A DNA stretch of 64,000 nt, from assembly GCF_016863095.1 (NCBI RefSeq), contig NZ_BOOF01000033.1, positions 1 through 64,000 of the forward strand, in the 5' to 3' direction. Position 1 is the first letter of the stretch; each line of letters starts with the position of its first letter. Positions 52,701 to 60,293 of this stretch are shown here, piece by piece. The stretch is from Microbispora siamensis (GTDB lineage: Bacteria; Actinomycetota; Actinomycetes; Streptosporangiales; Streptosporangiaceae). A program made the position numbers and the translations under genes. The notes beneath the pieces are model-generated. The model was not told where the DNA came from, did not search any database, and saw only the letters and a list, made by a program, of their open reading frames with translations.

Positions 52701-53319
52701 GCGCGCCTGTACGGCGGAACCGGTCCAGAAGGGCGCGGCCGAGCCGGTGCCGCTGCTCGGGCACGTCGCCGTCCCGCGACAGGGCCACGGTGACCGCGAG
52801 ACTCAGCGTCTCGACGGCCTCGTCCAAGAGATCGGCCGAGCCGGTCCGCTCGGCCAGCATCTGCAGGGCGACGCCCCAGCCGCCGATGTACCGGGCCCGG
52901 GCGGCGCCGTCGGGCGCGGCCGCGGCCACGATGCGCTGCCAGACGAGGGCGGCGGCCTCCAGGCCGTCCGGCCCCGGCGTCTGCAGCCCTTGCTGGGTCA
53001 TCGCGATCGCCACGGGTTCGGCGATGTCGGCGAGGACGGGCAGCAGCGGTTCGGGCAGCGGTTCTGCGCCGGCCACGAAACAGCCGACGAAGGCACGCAG
53101 GGCGGCCCGCAGCTCGTCGCGGTCCTGGCCTTCGGGCAGGGCACTGTAGCGGTACCAGTGCAGCCAGCCGAGCGCGAACCCGGCGTCGAGGTCCTCGTCG
53201 TCGCCGAGCGCCTCCGTCAGCCGGCGGATGTCCGCCGTCACCTCGGGAGCCAATGCGTCCCGGGGTGTCCGGATGCGTGCCAGATGCGCCTGGACGGCGG
53301 CGAGGTGCTGTTCCCGCAT
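49708..53319 (-). CDS. TPR-CHAT caspase-like protease
   Basis: A 1203-aa protein. Residues ~100-680 form about a dozen imperfect TPR-like units of ~44 residues (pattern NLGxALRxRFxxTGDxxDLxxAI...AVxATPxGxPxRA). The C-terminal ~350 residues are a CHAT domain, a caspase/separase-fold cysteine protease. The dyad is visible as His1036 in IAHFACHG and Cys1080 in VYLSACSTA, followed by IGVRHVVGTLWEIDDA. Compared with usual CHAT domains there is an extra ~30 residues after the catalytic Cys. No signal peptide. It is divergent from a two-gene unit (Cys-rich protein plus membrane protein). TPR-CHAT proteins act in bacterial conflict or cell-death systems; a substrate is not evident. Confidence 0.88.
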   Translation of the reverse strand: MREQHLAAVQAHLARIRTPRDALAPEVTADIRRLTEALGDDEDLDAGFALGWLHWYRYSALPEGQDRDELRAALRAFVGCFVAGAEPLPEPLLPVLADIAEPVAIAMTQQGLQTPGPDGLEAAALVWQRIVAAAAPDGAARARYIGGWGVALQMLAERTGSADLLDEAVETLSLAVTVALSRDGDVPEQRHRLGRALLDRFRRTGAPGDLSAAIEAARLAADAVPGNGTYQWLLGAALRARFDVTQAPTDLDEVVEANRRAVAAATPGHPDHAGFLGNLAGALNTRFERTGEAADLDEAIAAFRTAGFWYNAGVLLVTRFRRTGDVADLDLAIEAYRQALTTRDGPAHHVLGNLAVALRTRFDQTGDTHDLEAAIEAGGESLARTPGDDRGTPLTNLGISLLDRFGVTGGREDLERALALSEEAVRAVPPGRPERAAALNNLCLALLRRHETDGASDDIERAVSAGREAVDATPPGDPERPARMSNLALALRLRFELRRSSADLDAAVEMGTQAVGAVPAGHPRRATLLSDLGTAHHVRYRRTGDFHDLQAAVEAFQGAADAMPAGRPFRAGVLHNLGVALRDRFTLTGDVSDLDMAIRAGREAVDATPTGSPTRSIFLATLAEAHGDRSKATGAPDDLHAAVAVAREAVEATPDGSPHRAVHVAFLGNALRARAERSGEGAGEALAAYRSALGDPSGPLDLRISAARAAADLVHDTRPALAADLLEAAVALLPETIPAGPSWSDRQHELRTYARLAADAAALALSVPSAGPPQRRGGSEPPALRALRLLESGRSILLGRIRQSPPLPGLAELCAAAEDGPIVVFNVSRYRSDAILLTPDGVDHLPLPGLAAAPERFHAFLTALQGAVDPEAGWRERVAAQDDINATLEWLWDAAAAPVLDALGCPAPPPDSGTPLPRVWWVPGGMLSVFPLHAAGHHRAADSRTVLDRVVSSYAPTVRTLLDARRPPPAAGARGPGRALVVAMPQTPGAAPLPYAAEEAELLRAVLPGSLVLTSPARDAVLAAMADAPIAHFACHGVSEALDPARSRLLLADHETAPLTVADLAAAGLSGAELVYLSACSTAQMSVVTLGTVELAQPARTELPQLAALVGRLNRGRDLLDEAITLAAAFQAIGVRHVVGTLWEIDDAITLELADAFYQGLRTENGALDLGRSAQALHHAVRAVRDRLPRTPSLWAPYLHAGA

Positions 53320-53429
53320 GACGGCCCCTGTCCCGGCGTCGGACCCGTGCGAGCGTAACGTCCGTGCGGGCCGAGCCGCTTACAGATTGGTGGGTCATCG
53401 GCTCCGCCGGGACTCGCCCGGAGGTGAGA

Positions 53430-53801
53430 ATGAGCGATCGGACGGCCGCCGCGATCGGCTATGTCTGCGGCCACCTGGCCGGCATCCGCGAGCATCTGGA
53501 GGCACTCGGAGACACCGGGCCGCTCGACCGGCTGCTGGCCGCCGTTCGCTCCGGGGAAGAGGTCGCCGGACCGCTGGACCGGCTGCACGAGGCGCTGGTG
53601 GCGGGCGGCGACGTGCTCGGGGTGTACGGCAACGCGGGGCGTGGCCTGCACCCTCTCGCCGTCGAACCCGACCCGGGCGAGTTCGTCTACCTGTGCCCGC
53701 AGCGGCGGTGCGCGCGGTATCGCTGGCCCTCTCCCGGCTCCGGCGCCGCGCCGTCCTGCGACATCGGCGGGACGCCGATGACCCGCGAACGGCTGCGCTG
53801 A
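53430..53801 (+). CDS. Small Cys-containing protein of the CHAT cluster
   Basis: A 123-aa cytosolic protein. The N-terminal ~65 residues are helical. The C-terminal part holds CPQRRC (Cys89, Cys94) and PSCDIGGTPM (Cys110), resembling the short zinc-binding segment (CPxxxC...P.C...G..M) found in small proteins beside CHAT and STAND proteins in actinobacteria. Start ATG 53430 has GGAGGTGAGA directly upstream; the longer frame to 53364 has no site. The stop lies one base before the membrane-protein ATG, so the two are coupled. Likely an adaptor, which is inference. Confidence 0.65.
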   Translation: MSDRTAAAIGYVCGHLAGIREHLEALGDTGPLDRLLAAVRSGEEVAGPLDRLHEALVAGGDVLGVYGNAGRGLHPLAVEPDPGEFVYLCPQRRCARYRWPSPGSGAAPSCDIGGTPMTRERLR

Positions 53802-53802
53802 C

Positions 53803-54759
53803 ATGGGCGGCCTGCTGGCCGAGCTCGGGAAGAAGCTGGCCGAGCGCTGGCTGACCCTGCTCGTCCTGCCCGGGGCGCTGTACCTCGCCGCCCTGGTCAC
53901 CGCGGCGACGCTCGGGCATGCCCATCCGTTCGACGAACGTCTCATGACGACCCGGCTGGACCAGTGGACCGTGCCGTACGGCACCGGGCGTGCCGCGGTG
54001 CTCCTCACCACGTTCCTGCTGGGGTCGGCCGCGGCCGGGGTGGCCGCGCAGGCCCTGGCCGCCGTGGTCGAACGGCTCTGGCTGGCCGAGGGATGGGGTT
54101 CCTGGCCGTCACCGCTGCGGCAGGCCGCCGCCCGGCTCACCCGGCGCCGGCGCTCCCGCTGGTCCCGTGCGGTGAAGGGGTACCACCAGGCAAGGGAGGA
54201 CGCCGCCGCCGCTCTGGCCCGCGCCCGCCTGGAAGAGGACCCGGTCTCCGGCGTGCCGGGCCGCGCGGCGCCCCCGTCGGGGCTCGACGCCGCACGGCGG
54301 CGGCTGCGGCACATCGGCACGGAGGAACCGGAGCGGCCCACGTGGATGGGCGACCGGATGCAGGCGGTCGCGACCCGTTTGGACCGGGAGCTGGACCTCG
54401 ACCTGGCCACGGTCTGGCCGTACCTGTGGCTGACCGTACCGGAGACCGTCCGCGCCGAGATCACCGCGGCCCGCGAGACGCTCGGCCGGGCCACCACGCT
54501 GGCCGGGTGGGGGCTGCTCTACGCGGCGGTGGGGGCGCTGTGGTGGCCGGGCCTGCTCATCGCGGCCGTCGTCTTCGGCACAGGATGGCGCCGCGCCCGT
54601 ACGGCCGTCGACGCCTACGCCGCGCTGGTCGAGGCGACAGTGCGCCTGCGCACCGCCGCCCTGGCCGGTGACCTGGGCCTGGAGCACACCGGTCCGCTCA
54701 GCCCGGCGACCGGCAAGGCCGTCACCGACCTCCTCCGTCACCGCGGGCCGGTGCCGTGA
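53803..54759 (+). CDS. Four-TM membrane protein of the CHAT cluster
   Basis: A 318-aa protein with TM helices near residues 14-35 (RWLTLLVLPGALYLAALVTAATL) and 63-90 (AAVLLTTFLLGSAAAGVAAQ), then a large charged cytosolic domain (~95-225). Two further TMs follow (~230-262, GWGLLYAAVGALWWPGLLIAAVVF) and a soluble C-terminus. No family recognised by name. Its 1-nt spacing from the Cys-rich gene and divergence from the CHAT protease mark a single module. A plausible role is membrane effector or receptor; catalytic residues are not seen. Confidence 0.7.
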   Translation: MGGLLAELGKKLAERWLTLLVLPGALYLAALVTAATLGHAHPFDERLMTTRLDQWTVPYGTGRAAVLLTTFLLGSAAAGVAAQALAAVVERLWLAEGWGSWPSPLRQAAARLTRRRRSRWSRAVKGYHQAREDAAAALARARLEEDPVSGVPGRAAPPSGLDAARRRLRHIGTEEPERPTWMGDRMQAVATRLDRELDLDLATVWPYLWLTVPETVRAEITAARETLGRATTLAGWGLLYAAVGALWWPGLLIAAVVFGTGWRRARTAVDAYAALVEATVRLRTAALAGDLGLEHTGPLSPATGKAVTDLLRHRGPVP

Positions 54760-54791
54760 GAGCTACTCGCGGCTCATCATGTGCCGATCGG

Positions 54792-56453
54792 TCAGAGCAG
54801 CGTGGGGAGGATCACCGCGGAGGGATGGCGGGGGTCGTGCAGGATCTCCTGGTCGGAGGCGACCATGGGGGTGCCGGCCGTCAGCGGCGCGCCGGTGCCC
54901 GGGTTGCGCGCGATGCGCGGGTAGGCACCGCTCGCCACCTGTACCCGGATGCGGTGGCCGCGGCGGAACCGGTGACCCATCGGCCACAGGTCGATCTCCA
55001 CCCGGCGCACGCCGTCCTCGTCGCCGCGGTCCGCGGGGGTCAGGCGGCGCACGCCCTCGCAGACGTTCATCGACGTGCCGTCGGGGTGCACGTCGCACAC
55101 CCGTACGACGAAGTCGGTGTGCTCCCTGCCGGTGCGGACGAACAGTTCGGCGCTCACCGGGCCGATCATGTCGGTGTCCCTGGCGAGCACGTCCGAGGTG
55201 TAGACGAGCACGTCACGCCGGGCCTCGAGGCGCCGGTTGTCCCTCGGCTCGGAGTTGCCGATCAGCACGGGGCCGCCGAGCACCGGCGTGGGGTGCGCGG
55301 GGTCGTAGCGGTAGCGGTCCGGCTCGCCGCCCGCCGGGTTGTCCCGCGACAGGGCGAAGCCCGGCTGCAGGTGCCAGCGCTCGCGCCGCATCCCGGGCGG
55401 CGGCCAGTCGGGCTCGTCCCGCCACTCGTCCGCGCCGGTGACGTACAGCCGGACGGGGGAGGGGCGCAGCCCCGACGGGTCGCCGAGCAGGTGGGCGCGG
55501 AACCAGGCCAGGGCGTCGGCGTTGGCGGCCCGCCCGTGGCGGATGTCGGCGTGATACCACGGCCCGATCGTCAGGTAGGGCCGCCGCCCGGCCGCCCGCA
55601 GCGCCGCGTAGTCCTTGAGCTGCCAGGGCAGGAACACGTCGTACCAGCCGCCGGTCATCGTGATCTCCGCGCCGACCTGCCCCACGGAAGCGGAGAAGTC
55701 CGCCTTGTCCCAGTACGTGCAGAGGGTCTCGCCGTGATGGGCCAGCAGCTCGCGGAAGAACGGCAGCGGCCTGCCCGCCGACAGCAGGTCGAGCTCGTGC
55801 AGCGGGCGGCCCGACAGCACGGCCCGCCGCGTGCGCCGGGGCGCGATGAACGCGGCCACGCCGCCCAGCCTGCCCTCCAGGTGCGCGGTCAGCGTCGTCC
55901 AGATCAGCGTCGACTCCAGCGCGAACGACCCCCCGACGTACGCGGCGTCGCGGAAGCACGAGGCGGTCACCTGGATGGACATCGCCCGCAGGTCGGGGGT
56001 CTCCGCCGCGATCGCCCACTGCGTGTAGCCGAGGTAGGAGGGCCCGTGCATGGCGAAGCTGCCGCCGTACCACGCCTGCGCCCGCATCCACTCGACCGTC
56101 GCCAGGCCGTCCTCCTGCTCGTGGACCAGGGGATCGAGCCGCCCGCCGGAGCCGAAGCCGCCCCGGCAGCTCTGCAGCAGCACCTGGAACCCGTGCCGGG
56201 CGAAGGTCCAGCCGTACATCCAGCCGATCACCCCGCCCCTGCCGTACGGCGTGCGGATCAGGATCGTCGGCGGCCGGTCGGCGCCGACGGGCGCGTAGTG
56301 ATCGGCCAGGAGGGTCACGCCGTCCGGCATCGGCACGGGCACGTCACGGCGGACCCGGACCCGGCGGCCCTGCGGCCCGCTCGAACCCCCGCCCGTGCCT
56401 CTCGGCCCGCCCGGCTCTCCCGGGCGGCGGCGGTGCACCGGCACGCGGACCAT
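54792..56453 (-). CDS. CocE/NonD-family acyl hydrolase
   Basis: A 553-aa alpha/beta hydrolase of the X-Pro dipeptidyl-peptidase S15/CocE group. Landmarks: VPMPDGVTLLADHYAP, TPYGRGG, VLLQSCRGGFGSGG, the nucleophile elbow MHGPSYLGYTQW, TGGWYDVFLPWQ, GPWYHADIRHG and a C-terminal jelly-roll (DTDMIGPVSAELFVRT). It probably cleaves esters or amides. ATG 56453 has GGAAGGAGGGG just upstream. No signal peptide; the first 30 residues are Gly/Arg/Pro-rich. Confidence 0.9.
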   Translation of the reverse strand: MVRVPVHRRRPGEPGGPRGTGGGSSGPQGRRVRVRRDVPVPMPDGVTLLADHYAPVGADRPPTILIRTPYGRGGVIGWMYGWTFARHGFQVLLQSCRGGFGSGGRLDPLVHEQEDGLATVEWMRAQAWYGGSFAMHGPSYLGYTQWAIAAETPDLRAMSIQVTASCFRDAAYVGGSFALESTLIWTTLTAHLEGRLGGVAAFIAPRRTRRAVLSGRPLHELDLLSAGRPLPFFRELLAHHGETLCTYWDKADFSASVGQVGAEITMTGGWYDVFLPWQLKDYAALRAAGRRPYLTIGPWYHADIRHGRAANADALAWFRAHLLGDPSGLRPSPVRLYVTGADEWRDEPDWPPPGMRRERWHLQPGFALSRDNPAGGEPDRYRYDPAHPTPVLGGPVLIGNSEPRDNRRLEARRDVLVYTSDVLARDTDMIGPVSAELFVRTGREHTDFVVRVCDVHPDGTSMNVCEGVRRLTPADRGDEDGVRRVEIDLWPMGHRFRRGHRIRVQVASGAYPRIARNPGTGAPLTAGTPMVASDQEILHDPRHPSAVILPTLL

Positions 56454-56559
56454 GGCCCCTCCTTCCCCGGCCTCGGGCCGACGGCCCCGCGCCGAGAGTG
56501 AGGTTTCCCGACCAGTAACAGAATATCTATCCGCTATTCGCCCTTCCAGTCATGCCGCG

Positions 56560-56589
56560 TTGCATGATCGCGGCTCCCGCCGCTACCCT
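56560..56589 (+). promoter_or_regulatory. Promoter of the Trp-regulated anthranilate synthase
   Basis: TTGCAT (56560-56565) and TACCCT (56584-56589) are separated by 18 nt. The predicted start of transcription falls on or next to the A of the leader-peptide ATG at 56596, so the leader is likely translated leaderless. Confidence 0.6.
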
Positions 56590-56595
56590 TGACGC

Positions 56596-56634
56596 ATGCG
56601 AACTCATGCACCCTCCCAGTGGTGGCGCCGCTGA
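56596..56634 (+). CDS. trpL: Trp leader peptide
   Basis: A 12-codon ORF encoding MRTHAPSQWWRR. Two adjacent Trp codons sit three codons before the stop, inside the first arm of an attenuator stem. There is no Shine-Dalgarno; the mapped promoter suggests leaderless translation. Ribosome stalling at the Trp codons when charged tRNA-Trp is scarce would free the downstream gene from attenuation. Confidence 0.8.
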   Translation: MRTHAPSQWWRR

Positions 56635-56690
56635 CAGGCGGCGTTTTCGCATTCGCGTCGAATAGACCGGCCGCCCCATGAGTGGCGGCC
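56626..56690 (+). promoter_or_regulatory. Transcription attenuator of the anthranilate synthase gene
   Basis: Four segments can be read: 1 CGCCGC (56626-56631, overlapping the Arg codons and followed by the leader stop), 2 GGCGGCG (56637-56643, followed by TTTT), 3 GGCCGCC (56669-56675), 4 GGCGGCC (56684-56690, followed by TTCTG). Segments 1:2 and 3:4 form hairpins; 2 (GGCGGC) can instead pair with 3 (GCCGCC), giving the antiterminator. This is the classical ribosome-mediated arrangement. Confidence 0.75.
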
Positions 56691-56735
56691 TTCTGTGTGT
56701 CCGCCCCGGGGCATACGAAAAAAGGGGCGTGGACA

Positions 56736-58871
56736 GTGGAGATCAGCGGATATACCACGGCCGGCGGCATCGCGGTCGAGCGCCGGGTGCGCGAGGTGCC
56801 CGAGGAGGCGCTGGAGGAGATCGTCACGTCGCTGGGGGAGCGGCGCGGCGGGGCCTTCTCGTCCGGCATGGACTACCCGGGCCGTTACAGCAGATGGGCG
56901 TTCGGCTACGTCGATCCCTGCCTGGAGATCGTGGCGCGGGGACGGCGGATCTCCGCCCGCGCGCTCAACGAGCGCGGCCAGGTCGTGCTGCCCGTCGTCG
57001 CCTCCTGCCTGCTGGCGGCCGGCAAGCCGGTGTCCGAGCCGACCCATGGCTACGTCGAGGTGCACGTCCCCGAGTCCGAGGACCTGCTGCCCGAGGAGAT
57101 GCGCAGCCGCAGGCCCACCGTCTTCACCGCCATCCGCGAGATCATCGCGGCCTTCCGGTCCGACGACCCGCACCTCGGCCTGTACGGCGCCTTCGGCTAC
57201 GACCTGGCCTTCCAGTTCGAGCCGATCCGCTACCGCCTGACCCGCCCGGGCGACCAGCGTGACCTGGTGCTGCACCTGCCCGACCGGCTCGTGGTGATCG
57301 ACCGGGTCCGCGAGACCAGCGTGGAGTACTGCTACGAGTTCACGGTGGACGGCGCCTCCACCAGCGGCCTGGAGCGCGCAGGCGAGACGATCCCCCTGGT
57401 CGCGCCCCGGGAGATCCCGCCGAACCCGGTGAGGGGGACCTACGCCGAGGTCGTCGCCAAGGCCAAGGAGAAGTTCCAGCGCGGCGACCTGTTCGAGGTC
57501 GTCCCCGGTCAGGTCTTCCACGGCGCCTGCACCGACCCGTCCGCCTTCTACCGCTCGCTGCGCACCGAGAACCCCGCGCCGTACGAGTTCCTGCTCAACC
57601 TCGGCGACGGCGAGCACCTGGTCGGCGCCTCGCCCGAGATGTACGTCCGGGTGACCGGCGACCGCGTCGAGACCTGCCCGATCTCCGGCACCATCGCCCG
57701 CGGGGCCAACCCCGTCGAGGACGCCGAGGCCATCCGCACGCTCCTGTCCAGCGTGAAGGAGGAGTCGGAGCTGACCATGTGCACGGACGTTGACCGCAAC
57801 GACAAGTCGCGGATCTGCGTCCCGGGCAGCGTCCGCGTGATCGGCCGCCGCCAGATCGAGATGTACTCCCGGCTGATCCACACCGTCGACCACATCGAGG
57901 GCCGCCTGCGCCCCGAGTTCGACGCCCTCGACGCGTTCCTCACCCACATGTGGGCCGTCACCGTCACCGGCGCCCCCAAGACGTGGGCCATGCAGTTCAT
58001 CGAGGACCACGAGGAGACCACCCGGCGCTGGTACGGCGGCGCCGTGGGCTTCATCGGCTTCGACGGCTCGATGAACACCGGCCTGACCCTGCGCACCGCG
58101 CAGATCCGCGACGGCGTCGCCACCGTGCGCGCCGGGGCCACGCTGCTTTTCGACTCCGACCCCGAGGCCGAGGAGCGGGAGACCGAGCTCAAGGCCAGCG
58201 CCCTCCTCGGCGCGCTCGCCGCGTCCGCCCGCCCCCGGGAGGAGGCACCGGCGGAGCCCCGGGCCGACCTGCCGGGCGAGGGCCACCGCGTGCTGCTCGT
58301 GGACCACGAGGACTCCTTCGTCAACACGCTCGCCGACTACTTCCGGCAGCAGGGCGCGTCGGTGGTCACGCTGCGGCACGGCTTCCCGCTGGAGAAGCTG
58401 GACGAGATCGCCCCCACGCTCGTCGTGCTGTCGCCCGGCCCCGGCTGGCCGTCCGACTTCGGCTGCTCGGCGCTGGTCGAGGCGCTGTACGCCCGGAGGC
58501 TGCCGGTGTTCGGGGTGTGCCTGGGCCTGCAGGCCATGGTCGAGCAGGCGGGCGGCACGCTCGAACTGCTGCCCTACCCGGAGCACGGCAAGCGCGGCCG
58601 GGTCCGCCGCGAGGGCGACAGCGTGCTGCTCGACGGGCTGCCCGCCGAGTTCGTCGCGGCCCGCTACCACTCCCTGCACGCCAAGGAGCAGGGAGTCAAG
58701 GGCTTCCGGGTCACGGCGTACACGCCGGACGGCGCGGCCATGGCGATCGAGGACGCCGAGAACCTGCGCTTCGGCGTGCAGTTCCACCCCGAGTCGATCC
58801 TGACCACGCAGGGCGGCGCCGGGGCCCGGATCATCGCCAACGTCCTGCGGCTTTGCGCACGTCATGGCTGA
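56736..58871 (+). CDS. trpEG: Fused anthranilate synthase (TrpE-TrpG)
   Basis: A 711-aa fusion that makes anthranilate from chorismate and glutamine. TrpE part ~1-510: LFEVVPGQVFHGACT, GASPEMYVRV, CPISGTIARG and the chorismate-binding GAPKTWAMQFIEDHE ... GAVGFIGFDG. Glutamine amidotransferase part ~520-711: VLLVDHEDSFVNTLADY, LSPGPGWPSDFG, VCLGLQAM with the catalytic Cys, and the FHPES motif. The GTG at 56736 follows AAAAAAGGGG and matches the family N-terminus. Single-chain forms occur in actinobacteria and in PhzE-like secondary metabolism; the Trp attenuator in front argues for tryptophan supply. Confidence 0.93.
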   Translation: MEISGYTTAGGIAVERRVREVPEEALEEIVTSLGERRGGAFSSGMDYPGRYSRWAFGYVDPCLEIVARGRRISARALNERGQVVLPVVASCLLAAGKPVSEPTHGYVEVHVPESEDLLPEEMRSRRPTVFTAIREIIAAFRSDDPHLGLYGAFGYDLAFQFEPIRYRLTRPGDQRDLVLHLPDRLVVIDRVRETSVEYCYEFTVDGASTSGLERAGETIPLVAPREIPPNPVRGTYAEVVAKAKEKFQRGDLFEVVPGQVFHGACTDPSAFYRSLRTENPAPYEFLLNLGDGEHLVGASPEMYVRVTGDRVETCPISGTIARGANPVEDAEAIRTLLSSVKEESELTMCTDVDRNDKSRICVPGSVRVIGRRQIEMYSRLIHTVDHIEGRLRPEFDALDAFLTHMWAVTVTGAPKTWAMQFIEDHEETTRRWYGGAVGFIGFDGSMNTGLTLRTAQIRDGVATVRAGATLLFDSDPEAEERETELKASALLGALAASARPREEAPAEPRADLPGEGHRVLLVDHEDSFVNTLADYFRQQGASVVTLRHGFPLEKLDEIAPTLVVLSPGPGWPSDFGCSALVEALYARRLPVFGVCLGLQAMVEQAGGTLELLPYPEHGKRGRVRREGDSVLLDGLPAEFVAARYHSLHAKEQGVKGFRVTAYTPDGAAMAIEDAENLRFGVQFHPESILTTQGGAGARIIANVLRLCARHG

Positions 58872-58929
58872 GTAAAGAGGCCGTCTGGGGCGGCGCCGGC
58901 ACGGCGGGGGAGCCGTAGAGTCCACTGCC

Positions 58930-60186
58930 GTGCCGGAGCCGAGATCCCACGACATGCTGCCCGTACCCCTTCCCGACGCGGTGCGGGCGGCCCTGTTCGC
59001 GCCCGTGGTCGACCAGCACTGCCACGGCGTGCGCCGCGACGACACCACCAGGTCGGGGTTCGAGCAGCTCATCGGCGAAGGCGGCACGCCCGCGCCGCCC
59101 GGCACCACGCACTTCGACACCCCGGCCGGCGCCGCCATCCGCCGCTGGTGCGCGCCGGTCCTCGGCCTGGAGCCGCACGCCTCGGCCACCGTCTACCTGT
59201 CGCGCCGCGCCGAACTCGGGGCGGCCGAGGTCAACCGGCGGCTGCTGCGCGGCGCCGGGGTGTCGGCCTTCCTGGTCGACACCGGACCCGACGTCCCGGG
59301 GCTGCTCTCACCCGCCGAGATGGGACGCCTCGGTTCGGCCGCCGCCGACGAGATCGTCCGGCTGGAGCAGGTCGAGCAGGACGTCGCCGAGGCCGGGCTG
59401 CCCGCCGCCGACTACGCCGGGACGCTGCGGGACGAGCTCGCGGCCCGCGCGGCCCGCGCCGCCGCGCTCAAGTCGGTCGCGGCGCACCGCTGCGGCCTCG
59501 GCTTCGACCCTTCCCGGCCCTCGCGCGGCAGCGTGATCGCGGCGGCCGGCCGCAGGCTCGCCGACCCCAAGTCGCGCCTGGACGACCCCGTCCTCGTACG
59601 GCACCTGCTGTGGGCGGCGGTCGACGTCGCGAGGGAGCGGGGCCTGCCGCTGCAGTTCCACTGTGGTTTGTCCGGCGGGGGCTTGTCCGGCGGTGGTCTG
59701 TCCGGCGGGGGCTCGTCCGGCGGTGGTCTGTCCGGCTGGGGTCTGCCCGGCGGTGGTCCGTCGGGCGTCGGTGTGGGCCATCTGGCCGATCCCGCGCTGC
59801 TGACCGGGTTCGTCCGCGCCCTCGCCCCGCTCGGGGTGCCGGTCGTCCTGCTGCACTGCTATCCCTACCACCGCCAGGCGGCGTACCTGGCGGCCGTCTT
59901 CCCGCACGTCTACGTGGACGCCGGGCCCGCCGTCGCCCACACCGCAGCCGGCTCCGCGCAGGTCCTGCGCGAACTGCTCGAACTCGTCCCGTTCCACAAG
60001 CAGATGTACGGCTCCGGCTGCCACGGCGCCGCCGAGCTGTGTTTCCTGGCCGCGCTCTGCCATCGCCGCGGCCTGGCCCGCGTGCTCGCCGACCGGATCG
60101 CCGACGGCGAGTGGAGCCCGGCCGACGCCGCCCGGATCGCCCACATGATCGGCTCGGGTAACGCCCGCCGCGTTTACCGCCTCTGA
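58930..60186 (+). CDS. Amidohydrolase-family TIM-barrel hydrolase with repeat insertion
   Basis: A 418-aa amidohydrolase-2/FluG-type metal hydrolase. VVDQHCHGVRRDD gives the N-terminal metal pair, LQFHCG the third ligand, LLHCYPYHRQAAYLA and VYVDAGPAV the later ones. A glycine-rich block, (LSGGG)n over 35 residues (~247-281), is inserted straight after the LQFHCG strand, where family members have a short loop. It is coded by a 15-bp tandem repeat. The activity may survive since all ligands are present. GTG 58930; ATG 58963 is a possible later start. It follows trpEG by 58 nt on the same strand. Confidence 0.8.
   Translation: MPEPRSHDMLPVPLPDAVRAALFAPVVDQHCHGVRRDDTTRSGFEQLIGEGGTPAPPGTTHFDTPAGAAIRRWCAPVLGLEPHASATVYLSRRAELGAAEVNRRLLRGAGVSAFLVDTGPDVPGLLSPAEMGRLGSAAADEIVRLEQVEQDVAEAGLPAADYAGTLRDELAARAARAAALKSVAAHRCGLGFDPSRPSRGSVIAAAGRRLADPKSRLDDPVLVRHLLWAAVDVARERGLPLQFHCGLSGGGLSGGGLSGGGSSGGGLSGWGLPGGGPSGVGVGHLADPALLTGFVRALAPLGVPVVLLHCYPYHRQAAYLAAVFPHVYVDAGPAVAHTAAGSAQVLRELLELVPFHKQMYGSGCHGAAELCFLAALCHRRGLARVLADRIADGEWSPADAARIAHMIGSGNARRVYRL
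59668..59772 (+). repeat. 15-bp in-frame tandem repeat
   Basis: Seven 15-bp units (from 59668, period exactly 15) near TTGTCCGGCGGGGGC code for LSGGG, LSGGG, LSGGG, SSGGG, LSGWG, LPGGG, PSGVG. Divergence rises toward the 3' end. It lies inside the amidohydrolase gene. Confidence 0.9.
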
Positions 60187-60293
60187 AATCCGGAAGCCCC
60201 GAGGGCCATGACATGGGGCCGGGTCGCGATCGTGGGGCCGAGCTGGTTTGCTTGGACGGTCACCCATCGGCAACCACTTCACGGGGAATGTGA

